Below are positions 22,401-32,888 of a DNA stretch of 64,000 nucleotides, piece after piece. Source of the DNA: Fasciolopsis buskii (lineage: Eukaryota; Platyhelminthes; Trematoda; Plagiorchiida; Fasciolidae); assembly GCA_008360955.1 (NCBI GenBank), contig LUCM01004968.1, positions 1 through 64,000 of the forward strand, given 5' to 3'. The translations under genes and the position numbers were made by a program. The notes below the pieces were generated by a model. It was not told where the DNA came from, ran no database searches, and worked only from the letters and a program-made list of their open reading frames with translations. The number at the start of each line of letters is the position of its first letter. Position 1 is the first letter of the stretch.

Positions 22401-25400
22401 TAACGCTAACTCCGCTGTCGATCGTGACTAAATACTTCATTGTTGCTTACTCTAAATTGCTGATCAAAATTTCAGTTTGCTATGGTCATGACCAAATTCA
22501 GAGTGGCTCAAAGCCTTACTGGTAAAGCTAATAAATATAGAGCTGTTAACCAATCCGACATGGGTCAACACTAGATTAGATTAGGTCTATGAACACGGAT
22601 TAGAATTCCAGCTTATGGTCCAGTCCTTATTGCAATCATCACCCAGCACTCCCCGAACTTATATTTACCTTTTGTTACCACATATTCTCGGACCTTAAAG
22701 TCAACGTCTTCAGCTGCCTTCTTTCTTCCTTTTAGCGGTCTGACTCTAATGCCGCTGGTAAATTTGGCCTACTGCTGCGACAATCTTAATGTGATCCAGC
22801 GTTATCATCTCGTTCTTGTGGTTTAAGCAACGCTAGACTACATATTTCTCCCTCTGTATGTTCACTTATCCACTTTAATGGCCCGGCTGCGCTTAATATG
22901 ACGTCATTTATATGAAAAATTTAAACGGCTTAAAAATTTTATCCGACAAATTTGCCCTGGTTGCTAGCATTTACTAAATCAAAGCATAACGCTGCCAGTC
23001 TGCCGTTGTTTGCTTTTTAGCGGAGAAATCTTTATGACTACCGAAACCATCGATTTAGCTATTGTGCCATCCGTACTTTAACTCTATCAAAAAATTAATG
23101 AAAAAACATGAAAACAAATTAATATATGTTACGTTACACCCCTTCATTTGATTCCCAAAACGTCAGAGTCACTAATCTTCCATTTTCAGTTCTATTTACC
23201 CTGCTGAATCAGTGGCGCGGAGCGAGATGTGTATTTCAACTGTCAACTTTTAACGATGTCCAAAACACAGCACCTGATAACTTCAAAATTGGTAACAACC
23301 TTTTTCAGGCAAACTGCTTTGTCCTCGAAACGACAAATCTCCTAAGTCCAAACTGACCGCAATCACACGAACACCTCCGTCCCCTTGTTTTTAACCCGTT
23401 GCACGTATCATTGACAACGTCTCCAAGAGCTGGCTTGAGACTTCTACGCCGACAAATTTACTTCAACTCCTCATGTTTTGTTTTAAATGTGGACTTTTAA
23501 CTTTGCCTTTAGAATTATTCAGCGGCCACGGCTGAACTCCGAGGTTGCTCTCGTCACCAGTTTGCAACCTGCTGCTAAAATTCTCCGTTCACCCTGCCAA
23601 CCCTAGATCGGATGAAGACCCTTTATCTCTATCTCTGTCTTCGGTTCATGAATCGCATGAACCCTAGTTGGTACCTAAGCCAAAATAGCACTGTCTATCA
23701 TATTCCAGATCCCGCATCTATGCTTTAATCCATATTACCGCTTCTGACCTCGCGCGAGCAATTGCAACTCCACTAGCTTTTTACTCCTGCCAGGATGCCG
23801 CCAGCCAGATCTGGCGCTGAAGTACCGGTCCGATCAATAACAAGACGACATAAAGCAAGCCGTTGATTGAACTGAATATCCTACTCAGATAAGCACTCAC
23901 TATTGGCCAAAATTAAGGTTGCTACTACCGATGGAATGGCTTGCGAACCTCGTACCACCCCGAGCCATATCACCAGCCCAGACAAAATATTCTGTCGATA
24001 AAAATGACAAAATAGAGTGTACTCATAACAGTGTATTTACCAACAACCTTTACTTCTTACACAGCTTCTGCTTTTCAGTGGCAACTCACAGTCTGTTTTG
24101 CTGCCAGCCGCATATGAATGCATTCAGCTTTCTTGGGATTCATTGTACTCTATGTGCGCCACTCTCAATAAAATCTGATCCTCAAAGGATTCTGACATAG
24201 TTCTGAAGATATTCCTAGGTTTCCGTTTTCAGTATTTTATTGCCCCTTTTACTATTGTTAAATGCGACTATTTCATTCATCCTTCATAAGGCTTCATTTG
24301 GTTAAGACTAATTTCTGCCCATCCATCATGCTTCCATTGATCTCAATCTTTTCTACTTAGTTCTTTTGTCGATTACATAAGGCTCTTGAAAGTTAGAGAT
24401 TCCGGTCATATTCCAAAATTCGCCCTTACGTTTTGGCAATTATTTTTGCCAACAACAAGCACATTTGATTCAGGTAAACCTGAGTCTGCTGGCAGTCCGT
24501 TGTTAACAACCAGTCCCAGAAAATCGTGTGCATTCTTGTAAAACCATTCATTTGGTTTTTAATTCTGGCTGGCACTTTTGTGCTTATCGTATTTCTTTGC
24601 AGATTCTGATCGTGCTTCCAGGTGTGTTTCCCGAGTAAACCACGGTAGCGTACATATCACAGTGTCCCTTCTGACCCCTCTTATCGGCACTTTCCCTTCG
24701 CCATCTATGTAAAAATTTGATCTTGTCTTGCGCAGGTCTCTCACAAATCGAGAAAGGAATTATGATTGTTACCGTCGACATTATCAATCTACGTTCAGCA
24801 TTCAGCAATGAATCGAAATAGTTCCTTCAACAAAAACTGCGCTCTAAGCTTTCCTCAACGGCTGGGATATTTGAGAAGATGCTAGTAATTCACGTGCCTG
24901 TTACAGCACACTTTAGCTTTGAACACGCATTCTGTTGCCAATGCCTCTGGTAATTCGTGTTTATCGTTTGTTAACTACACGGCATATTGCTTTACTTTGC
25001 GCCTTTGGTCATGCAAACAATATTAGATACGCCCATTTTAACCAAGGCATGCGACGTCGCTTCGGCGATTTCTATTCCTGCAACTCCCTCTCCATTTTTT
25101 ACGTTATAGATGAGATGCATCTGATGGGCTTGACAACCTACAAACTGGGAGTGGGCAGTCGAGGAAAGTAAGACTGATTCAATTAATAGTGTATCACGAG
25201 GGTGTTCTGCAATCCCGTGTCGAAGGAGCAGTATAATGAAAGCATAAATTAAATAGCTAGGGGTGAGCGAACGCCAAATTTTTAATCTTTTGCTTGCTTA
25301 TTTCGAACGGGTGTGGTGGTCGGCGGTGACGCACGGCTGAGGAAAATCCCCCAAATTTAACGCTGAGATCGCATTAAAAATCAGAGCACAGTGTAGGTTT
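22401..25400. other. No gene recognised; pyrimidine-rich
   Basis: This block stays pyrimidine-rich on the plus strand, as expected for the 3' side of a plus-strand LINE, up to about 25.2 kb, where it flips to purine-rich. The open frames (for example plus 23,126-23,356 and plus 23,919-24,200) show no motif I can name. It may be the 3' part of the preceding LINE or further old copies. Confidence 0.35.
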
Positions 25401-26500
25401 GATGGATCCAGAACCACCATTAGGGGGAAGGCCCGGAGGGTTAACTGGCGGTCAACTAATGATAGGGTAAAGCATTATAAAATGGTGTGAAACAAAAACG
25501 CTGGTTAGAAAAGAAGCGGGTGAATTTGAACTTAGGTCGTAGATAAACCAGTGGGCGCAATTTGGCCAGGAAGCACAACTTCCACCTGGGCCCCGGAGGA
25601 TGCGACAAAAAACACGAAGGTCGTTAGTAACAGGAACGTTCAAAGGGTCACGTTAAGCGGGAAAGTTAGGAAGAAAGCTAAGTAAATTGAGTCTACCGGT
25701 CGGAAATTGTCAAGGCGAGGGGAAGTGAAAAAAATTGCTTGGTGTCGGTGACTCAGAGCAATCGAGTGGGATTGCACGGGGCTTCTGCCGTTACTGTTTG
25801 TGAATAACAGAATGTACTGCGTTCAAAACATGAAGATTTATATTCGAAAGTTTCAGAACAAGCAACATTTCTAAAACACTGTCATCTCTAAGTTTTAGAA
25901 GCACGATGGAAGATGTGCACCCGTAAAAGGAAAAAAAATGCAGAGATTGCAAAGGAGTTTGAAAGCGTTTCTCTGACTGCTGCAGTACAAAACATAAGCA
26001 TGCGTGCAGCCGCGTGAAGTGGTTGGAGAGGTGTGATAGAAAACTAGATGCGTAAGGCCGGCGAGCAAATAATGTCTGTAGTGAGAACCAGTGGCAATTA
26101 TTGTGAACACGGGTAGTGTCGTTTTCTCTTTTCGCAAGATCGAATCTAGGCCGATGGGAGATAAATCAAATGTTTAACATGACCTGTTTACTTTGTATCA
26201 TGGTTTATTTTTTGATGGTATATTTTTTGGCAGAGGGATAGATGAACTCCTATGGGTCCTTTCCTTAGATTCTCAGCAAAATCATGAATTTCTTTTAAAT
26301 AGCGATTTTTTGCAACTTCAAGGAGCGGTTTGTTTTTTCGCGTTCCATACTCATGGTCCTATCGGTTCAACTACGGGTTTTGCTGGATAAGGTTCTGGAA
26401 AAGGAGGACAAGAATAAGCATTCACACGCGGCAGCACAACAGGTGTCGTGGAGCACATGCGCTAGGCACGAACAAACCCACTTAAAAGCCTAATCTCGTT
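25401..26500. other. No gene recognised; probable LINE 3' side
   Basis: The plus strand is purine-rich, consistent with the 3' side of the minus-strand LINE remnant at 26.5-27.7 kb. I found no motif that fixes this. Minus frames 25,452-25,643 and 25,895-26,137 are not recognisable proteins. Confidence 0.3.
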
Positions 26501-26559
26501 TTATGCTTTGCACAACGTTTTTTAAGTAGGTTCGGTTAGTGGAACGCAATGTGTGAGAA

Positions 26560-27700
26560 AAAGAACGACTTACCTTCAAACTGTGGTAGTAAATGAGTTC
26601 AACAGAAATCCTGTCTGATGTGGACAAGCCGGAGTATGACAAAGCGCTGCATTCAAGAAGCGGTCGAACTTGTCTTCATAAATACACAGAAGGCTGTTGG
26701 ACAGTTTCGTTACGCGGAATACCAAACAATATTTTGCAAGCTTTAGCCGAGTGAATAATTGCACACTGTAGGAAACTTAAAGGGAACTATTAGTCGAAAC
26801 CAAGGTCGAGAATCGTAGGTTCACGTGTGACGGTAAACCCGCATAACGAAATTCACGCGTCAGGTACTGCAAACTCATGTGTCAGTAGCCCGCTGTTGTC
26901 GGCAGAGAAGCCGATCATCCAATAGGTATATCGACCGTCCAAACCATGGGAATCAACAGAGATTTCTCCGGCTTTGGTACGCCTTCGTTGCGTGTAGGAG
27001 GTTAAACTACTTTTGCCGTCTGAAAGCAGGAAAACATACCGAGGCCCTAAATTTAGCTTATTATTAAAACGCATGATGAATGATAAGATACCTAGTAGGT
27101 TAGTCTGAATAAAACCAATAATAACAGGTCAGGAATTAGAGGCAATGCCATCAGCGGAAGTGAACTGGGATTTTCCGGATAGTTATGAAGACATCCAGAA
27201 TAGAAGGCGATTGATGTTGTCGGATAAACCGACTTTCGATATAAAGTACAGACGAGGAACACGGTTGAATGGTTTAGAAAAACGACGTAGATGACTGTCA
27301 AAGCCATATCCCGATCTACTAGGTTGATTGGAAAGTTAAGGAAGTCAGTGACGGGCTGGGCAAGAAAGAAATCAAGGGAAGCCGTGCTGACGGATGCCGA
27401 GGGATTTGGGGGCCAAGAAGTGATGCTCGATGGAATTTGTAAACGCATTTTCCATGGCACAGAAGAAAACAGGCTTGCGGTTGATGTGCCCATAATTAGA
27501 CAAATCATATAAGGATCATTTGTTACGGCACAGCGTCATTGCGGAGTGCTTCTAGTTAATCGAAATATGCCACAGTTTACTGCAAATATAAAGGGGTTCA
27601 ACATCAGTGACGGTAAGTTAGGGACACTGCTTGCAACCGCCGCTAAGGGATGTCGTCAGGGCCTTGGAGATTACCTAGCCTGTAACTTGACAGGTGTGGC
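26560..27700 (-). pseudogene. CR1-like LINE reverse transcriptase remnant, minus strand
   Basis: On the minus strand, from right to left, I read QGPDDIP at about 27,650-27,670 (start of RT fingers), then a QHGF-like segment and SKPFNRVPRLYFISKVGLSD at about 27.2-27.3 kb (motif A, family form SKAFDRVP), followed by LLFWMSS and SQFTSADGIASNS. Further left come PTILDLGFD at about 26.8 kb and IIHSAKACKILFGIPRNET at about 26.7 kb, which match DLGF...AKARRLIGL in the thumb of the 12.6-17.6 kb element. Stops and frameshifts are frequent. The endonuclease that should lie to the right is not seen before the pseudogene at 28.57 kb, so the copy is 5'-truncated or was cut off. Confidence 0.7.
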
Positions 27701-28573
27701 ACAATAGCCTTAACGTCAAAGAGCACAGCGGATAAGGCGGGACTATTCAAATTTTGTACTTACGATGGGCCATTGAATGCAGCTGGGACCACGGAAGATG
27801 CGAAATTTTGATTAAATGTCTCAGCTGACTTTTGAGAATGTCACTGGCTCACCATTTGACAAAGTTCAAAGGTGCAAGTTAGCTCTGCTGCCATAGAATC
27901 TTAATTTACGCAGTTTGAGTTTAATGGAATGGTTTTGATGCTTTAGCGTCATAGTTTCTTCTTCTCGAAGAAACAATATACTTGGTTGCAAGATAGTTTC
28001 AGGCAGATGATACAAAACCATAACAATAAAAAGGCCATATAAAAATCGTCTTCGAAAATTAACGTCTTTAGCTCTCAAGCAGGACGTGAGGTTTTTTCTG
28101 TCCATTTGTTAGTTAATGGTCAGTTTCAAAGTGTAGCTTGGCATTTTGAAATAAAATTTGTTTGCAGCCATCTGGGGTCATTCGCGAGGAAAAAGCTTTC
28201 CCAGTCACGCTAATGTACTACAGAGACCAGGAGTAGCCACTTAAGATGAAGTGGGTTTACAAACTCTGCAGGCTGACAATTGGCACGCATATTTGTACAC
28301 TTAGATATATGCATGCATTTATGTACAGGTTATGCCGTTCTGAAACGCGCGCGCACGCCGCAGTGGGTGAGTGATTGTGTGGACCACAACCGGAATTTTG
28401 CATCCTCTTTGCTAGATTGCTCCTGCCTTCTCGGATATGTTTTGTGCGCCTACGAATCTAACTAACATTATTGACAAGCGGATTTAACGTTGGTATTTCA
28501 TTAATGCCCTCGGTGAGAATATCAAGCTTTGAAAATGATGAGTTGATAAGTGCACGACTTCTTTCGTTCATGA
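27701..28573. other. No gene recognised
   Basis: This is the spacer between the LINE remnant and the MEX-3-like pseudogene. It contains short frames only (minus 27,866-28,105; plus 28,280-28,465) and no recognisable motif. If the pseudogene arose by retrotransposition, its 5' junction should lie here, but I see no clear target-site duplication. Confidence 0.35.
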
Positions 28574-29222
28574 ATGAACTATGATTCACCCTCAACGCAC
28601 TCGGAAGCTACTGAAAACGGAAACAAATTCACGGCGGATTCAAATTTCGGGCCTCCTTTAACAGATCTAGATTTGACTCATGGATCTAACCTGCGCTCTC
28701 CGTTACATGGTAGTGGATGGACATATTCGATGGCAAATCTGCAACAGCGTTTCTAGAGGGTTCTCCGAAAGAATGCAAAACCAATTCTTCGCTAGCTTCA
28801 GCCAACTCTCCCAGTCTAATTTCCGGTTCTTGCACGCTACCTCCACCGAATTCGGTTTATCTGCATTCACCACATCTGTAAATTTTTTGCCTGTACAAGG
28901 TCACGGTTATACTGGTGCCCCCCATATTTCGCAATCACATCTCCTTGTTTAAGCAGCAAAATAGCTTTGAACACCGGGTTCAATCATGTGCTTAATTACA
29001 ATGGCACCTCCGGTGATCATGGCGAATGCCATAATTTTCAAAAATCTTTTTTCCACAACCATACTTTCCTAAGTACCGGACTGCAGCGGTGACTTAGGGG
29101 TATTTCACCTGTGTCCGTAAGTGGAATGCTTCCCAGTGGAGCTAATTGCCTTAGTTTGGGCTCAAGGGGCGATTTTTATACTTCAGAGTACAATATTTAT
29201 GCCCCAACAACTTACGTCAGTT
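28574..29222 (+). pseudogene. MEX-3-like pseudogene: Ser-rich N-terminal region
   Basis: The track starts near MNYDSPSTHSEATENG in frame 2, passes to frame 1 (TNSSLASANSPSLISGSCTL), then to frame 0 (VNFLPVQGHGYTGAPHISQS), then back to frame 2 (NTGFNHVLNYNGTSGDHGE and later SRGDFYTSEYNIYAPTTYVS). The text is low-complexity, Ser/Asn/His-rich and clearly protein-like in each piece, which is why I join the pieces into one ancestral reading frame. No domain is recognised in this part. The true start codon cannot be fixed. Confidence 0.5.
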
Positions 29223-29508
29223 GAAAGCTTCTGCATGCTCGCAACAAGAATTGTTCCCTGTATCACAGATGTGCAGCCAACCTAGTGCGAACGCACAGAG
29301 CATCTCTGGCACTGGATCGCCTATGCAAGAACAGCTCCATTGGTATGAACCGGCACAAAAGCAGGGTTTCATTGTAGTTCCGGGATTAGAAATTGTGAAA
29401 GAGAATTCATGTCGCTGAACTAGCCAATGCTACGGTCGTATTGGTGCACATTTCCGCAACCGTTATGGATAAACGGAAGCCACAATCAAAGCAGCCTATC
29501 TCTGAATA

Positions 29509-29720
29509 GGGGTTCCTGTACCAAGCAAAGTTCACGCATGGGCGATTGTCGGGACAGGCGGCCAGAAAACCAAGCTTATACGGGAAGAGACCAGTGCATT
29601 GTTTACCACACCGGGCTAACGTGAGGAACACGTGTTCATAATGGAGGCGCCTCCAGAAACCGCCATGCATGTCGCACATCACTTGACCACTCGGGCACGG
29701 GAAATGACACACAGCAAGTT
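29509..29720 (+). pseudogene. MEX-3-like pseudogene: KH domain 1
   Basis: Frame 1 reads VPVPSKVHAWAIVGTGGQKT: a beta strand followed by the KH GxxG loop, here GTGG at 29,551-29,562. It continues KLIREETSALFTTPG, where a TAA stop interrupts at 29,617-29,619, and then EEHVFIMEAPPETAMHVAHH. The T-x-x-x-TPGRxE-HVF pattern after the second helix resembles the TYIKTPxRGEEPVF part of MEX-3 KH1. The GxxG loop, which contacts RNA, is intact; the stop is what breaks the domain. Confidence 0.65.
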
Positions 29721-30300
29721 GTCAGCTGCCGAACGCCGTCGCGGTTTAAAAAGCTTCCAAATTAACGGTCTTGAACAGTCGAGGAATGCGGTTAATCTTT
29801 TAAACAAGGCAAATGGGAACTTTTTAACTCGCCGAGTGGCAACAGCGCATTGGGATGAAATCAGACAAACTCCTGTGGAGTTACTGGCGGTGGGAGCCTT
29901 TTACCTCCTAACGGTGCTTGTCTAGGTCCCTATGGGACCGGAAACAGTGGACCTTTCGTCGTTGTTGTCGCTAAGTTCCACAAACTCTCCCCTACATCCC
30001 AGTGTTACAGGCAGTGGATCTACCTTGATCACAACTAGTGCGACTGGTTGCACTACACGAATGGGATGCAACGGGTTGTTCTCTTCCCGTAAGTCTAGTT
30101 TGCTCAACAGTCCGTGTAGTGGTAATAACGGTTTTTCTGGTCACGGAAAAAGTGATATGTTCCCTTCAATTGGTAGTGGTGTTATTTTGGGCCAAAACGG
30201 CAATAGTATTTCTGAAGCTAACGGCAACAGCTGTGGTATACTCAACTCCGGCAGTAACAGTCAGTCTGAAAGTGGCGTTCTGTTTGCTTGAAGTCCAATC
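29721..30300 (+). pseudogene. MEX-3-like pseudogene: inter-KH linker
   Basis: Frame 1 continues from the KH1 tail (RAREMTHSKLSAAERRRG) through a stop at 29,923-29,925 into a Ser/Thr/Asn/Gly-rich linker from 29,932 to 30,288 (119 codons, for example NSPCSGNNGFSGHGKSD). A TGA at 30,289-30,291 separates it from KH2 in the same frame. The linker is longer than in typical vertebrate MEX-3 proteins. Confidence 0.55.
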
Positions 30301-30560
30301 TCGGTTCCTCAGGAGATGGTGAGAAAGATTATTGGCACCCAGGGCTCCATTATTACGACGATTCAAAAGGATGCTGGTAAGGAGATCCAGGGCCCACCAG
30401 AAGAAGCTGCTTGTGGACCTGATGCCACCTCCAAGTTTGAAATTTCTGCTTATCAGGGTTTGGGGTTAAGCTCGAATCAAGCAGAGGAGTGCCTGTGTAC
30501 GACAAGCCAAACTTATTGGACATTTGGTTATGCGTCAGCTTGAACGACGTGCTAGTGAAG
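30301..30560 (+). pseudogene. MEX-3-like pseudogene: KH domain 2, frameshifted
   Basis: Frame 1 reads SVPQEMVRKIIGTQGSIITT with the KH GxxG loop GTQG at 30,334-30,345, then IQKDAGKEIQ and FEIS, matching the helix and third strand of a KH fold. Near 30.47 kb the track moves to frame 2, where RQAKLIGHLVMRQLERRASE gives the last helix. The frameshift falls between the third strand and that helix. The RNA-contact loop is intact. Confidence 0.6.
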
Positions 30561-31598
30561 AAATCGAGGACAGTTCTGGTTGTTCAAACCCGAATTCGGA
30601 CGACTCACAACTTTTGGGAGCAACCAATGGCACCCCTCGATCAGTTGGTTCTGCTGGAAACGGTAATAGATCACCCTCCGGATCTTCAAACAGCATTCCC
30701 GGTTGGATGTGGCCTGATGCTACTCATATGGACCCTCAGGAGGCTCGAGACGTTCTAGATCGGATTTTGGTCGAGTCAAAAACGACTCGATGAGCAAAAG
30801 AGCTAGCCGCAGCAGCTGTTGCTGCCTCGCCTGGTTCATCTCGCCCGACCGGTCCATCAAAAACGTCTAACGGACCGATTTCTGGACTCAATATGGTTGG
30901 TTGTGTTTCAGCTCAGCACTCTGGATTCGATAACTCATCGTCTGATCAGTCGCATAAGAGTTCGACCGAGCCATCTCTATCCTCACCTCATCAGCGGTTT
31001 CATGCACCGAACCAATTGCTAGTCCCTTCGGTCAGCAGCTTTATGGACCCTTCTGCTCCGGGGGATTCAGCCGACTATCATGGATTGGATAAAGCAGGGC
31101 TTTTCAGTTCACAATCAAGCAGTCGCTATGGCTCAAGCGGCACTGTTTGGGTTCGCTCAAATTGCTATGTGATGAGATTTCTCAAACGGCAAATTGCAAC
31201 GCTAGTAGGGATCAGATATGCAGTCCACGCGGTCATCACGCCTTTATTACGGGCGATTTGAACGACCTCGCACCTTCATCGGGATTGTCACGCGCCCTAG
31301 AACAAATTTGGGTACCGACCTTTGGAACCCATTGGTTGTGTTCAACGATTCTGATAACTCCGCGATCGCACCGTCAATGCAACAGTTTCTCGGCCCGGGA
31401 TCTCAGCTGAACTCGTTGTTCACTGCATCCCCACCGCCACCGAATACTTCGTTGCCACGCCAATTGCCAGCAGCTACAAATCCCGGATGCAAAAGTTTGA
31501 ATGGCCTGGGAGGAAGCAAAACAATGCTATCCTCAGATTTTCACGAATCTGCAAGTAGCTCATCAGTGTTCAACTTTGCTGACGCACTGGGCATTTAG
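30524..31598 (+). pseudogene. MEX-3-like pseudogene: low-complexity tail, first part
   Basis: After KH2 the track stays in frame 2 (SSNSIPGWMWPDATHMDPQE, then a TGA at 30,791-30,793, then AKELAAAAVAASPGSSRPTG). It moves to frame 1 near 31.14 kb (SLKLLCDEISQTANCNASRD) and to frame 0 near 31.31 kb (NPLVVFNDSDNSAIAPSMQQ), and hits a TAG at 31,596-31,598. The composition is Ser/Pro/Asn/Gln-rich with no folded domain, as in MEX-3-type tails. Confidence 0.55.
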
Positions 31599-31619
31599 TT
31601 CGCGTCAGTCAGTGGAGAT

Positions 31620-32888
31620 TTGAGTCCTGCACTACTTATGCGTTTGCGCACACAACAGAAACAGCAGTCACACAATGATCTGTATCATCAATCACTAGCT
31701 AATCGCCGCAGCAAGTGGGTAGTTAATCCAACACAGCTGATGTCATCCGACCAGTCGGCCACCGTGCGTCCGCATACAGCAACCAATGTACGTACCAACT
31801 GTCAAATGGCATTATCCCGTCATTGTTTGCAACATTTCGGTTTGTCTGGTTGTTTGGATCCGGACAATCCGGGGAGTCCATCGTCCGTCTTGGAAACATC
31901 CATCATCGCAGGGCCCGTTCATTTTGGCTCCAGTTCGCCGCATTTATACCTGATCAAAGCATTAAATCAATTATGCATGCACTCAACCACGGACCTAGTA
32001 TCCACGTGTTCCGAAAATAGCTACAATGGCTCATCTCTACCAAACTGTCTCCCAGGATTTGAACATCAGCCGGATCTTTGTTCACAATGTTTACCAGTGT
32101 CAAAACAGCAATCACATCAAACATCGGTGTCTGCCATGGATTCCCTTTATTCCGCTTGCTCAGTAAAACCTACAGATCCTTATTGCTTTGCATCTAGCAC
32201 TGTTTCCGTTATTGGCACTGACACACATCATCCCAACGACGTGTGGGCAGCGACTATCTGTGACGCGACGGCTTCAAATACACAGTTTTTGTTGAACGCT
32301 CAAGTAACGGAAGCCACCACCGCCTCCCTGTCAACGATGCACGCGCTCAATCCAACGGATTATTTGAGTCCGAGCCGATTCGTGAAAAACTCGTTGCTTC
32401 TCCGTCTTTTTCCATTGGCAAGCACTAGACTCGAGCGTATTTTATCTGTCGGAGAAGGAGCTGCCTCTGCCAAAACTGCTCGTTTAAATGCGATCTGCTC
32501 CCAAACGGCACACGACCCTATCAACTCGCGTACATCTACTCTCAGTTCGGGCATGATCTGTTGCGATACCCTGGACGATGAAGGTGATGATGATGATCTA
32601 GCCGGCGCATTTCCCTATCTTGCCGCCTCGGGACCGTCAGATGTCGGTGAAACAGTACTTCCTATGAGCTCCTTTACGCCCTACTTTGGGCATGGAATGT
32701 TCGTGACATCTGATTCGAACAAAGAAAATCCTATTGCAACCACGCGGTGTTGCGTAGCGATCGGCGATGGTCGACGTTGTTGTCCATCCACGCGCATGTC
32801 AAGTCCAACCCAGGTGGTAGACCAAATGAGTGGCGTGTCGGTAACTTCTTCCATGATAGCCTCCATGACTGGATGTCCTAGAAGATAA
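31620..32888 (+). pseudogene. MEX-3-like pseudogene: 422-codon intact 3' frame with RING-like end
   Basis: Frame 0 is open for 422 codons after the stop at 31,596. It is Ser/Thr-rich (for example LYHQSLANRRSKWVVNPTQL), has an acidic patch (DTLDDEGDDDDLAGAF; read from CDTLDDEGDDDDLAGAFPY) and ends in a Cys-rich stretch, TTRCCVAIGDGRRCCP at about 32,742-32,790 and TGCPRR at the stop. The spacing, with a CxxC-like start and a final CP, looks like the two ends of a RING finger; in another frame the middle reads VHPRACQ, close to the HPCxH core, so small indels probably scrambled it. The frame itself is the longest in the window, but everything upstream is broken. Confidence 0.55.

Larger units (their letters stand above)
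28574..32888 (+). pseudogene. MEX-3-like two-KH plus RING RNA-binding protein, processed-type pseudogene
   Basis: A 4.3-kb coding track runs along the plus strand without introns, but it changes frame repeatedly and contains in-frame stops. From 5' to 3' it has a Ser-rich N-terminus (28.57-29.2 kb), a first KH domain (29.51-29.71 kb), a Ser/Asn/Gly-rich linker, a second KH domain (30.30-30.56 kb), a long low-complexity tail and a Cys-containing C-terminus resembling a damaged RING finger. Two KH domains followed by a C-terminal RING is the arrangement of the MEX-3 family, cytoplasmic proteins that bind mRNA 3' ends and control translation and stability. In-frame stops are at 29,470, 29,503, 29,617, 29,923, 30,289, 30,791 and 31,596; frames shift near 28.74, 28.88, 28.96, 29.22, 30.47, 31.14 and 31.31 kb. 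The absence of introns suggests a retrocopy. MEX-3 is my best guess; another two-KH protein is possible. Confidence 0.65.

Noticed and set aside
27092..27508. 138-codon minus frame that first looked like a LINE endonuclease (FLVCTLYRKS)
   Set aside because: Neighbouring frames of the same stretch read the RT motif A region (SKPFNRVPRLYFISKVGLSD) and the GPDDIP box lies to the right, the correct order for RT. The frame is a shadow of a frameshifted RT.
31620..32888. An intact, working host gene
   Set aside because: The frame has no start context or N-terminal domain of its own, and the in-frame upstream sequence is the broken body of the same KH/RING protein.
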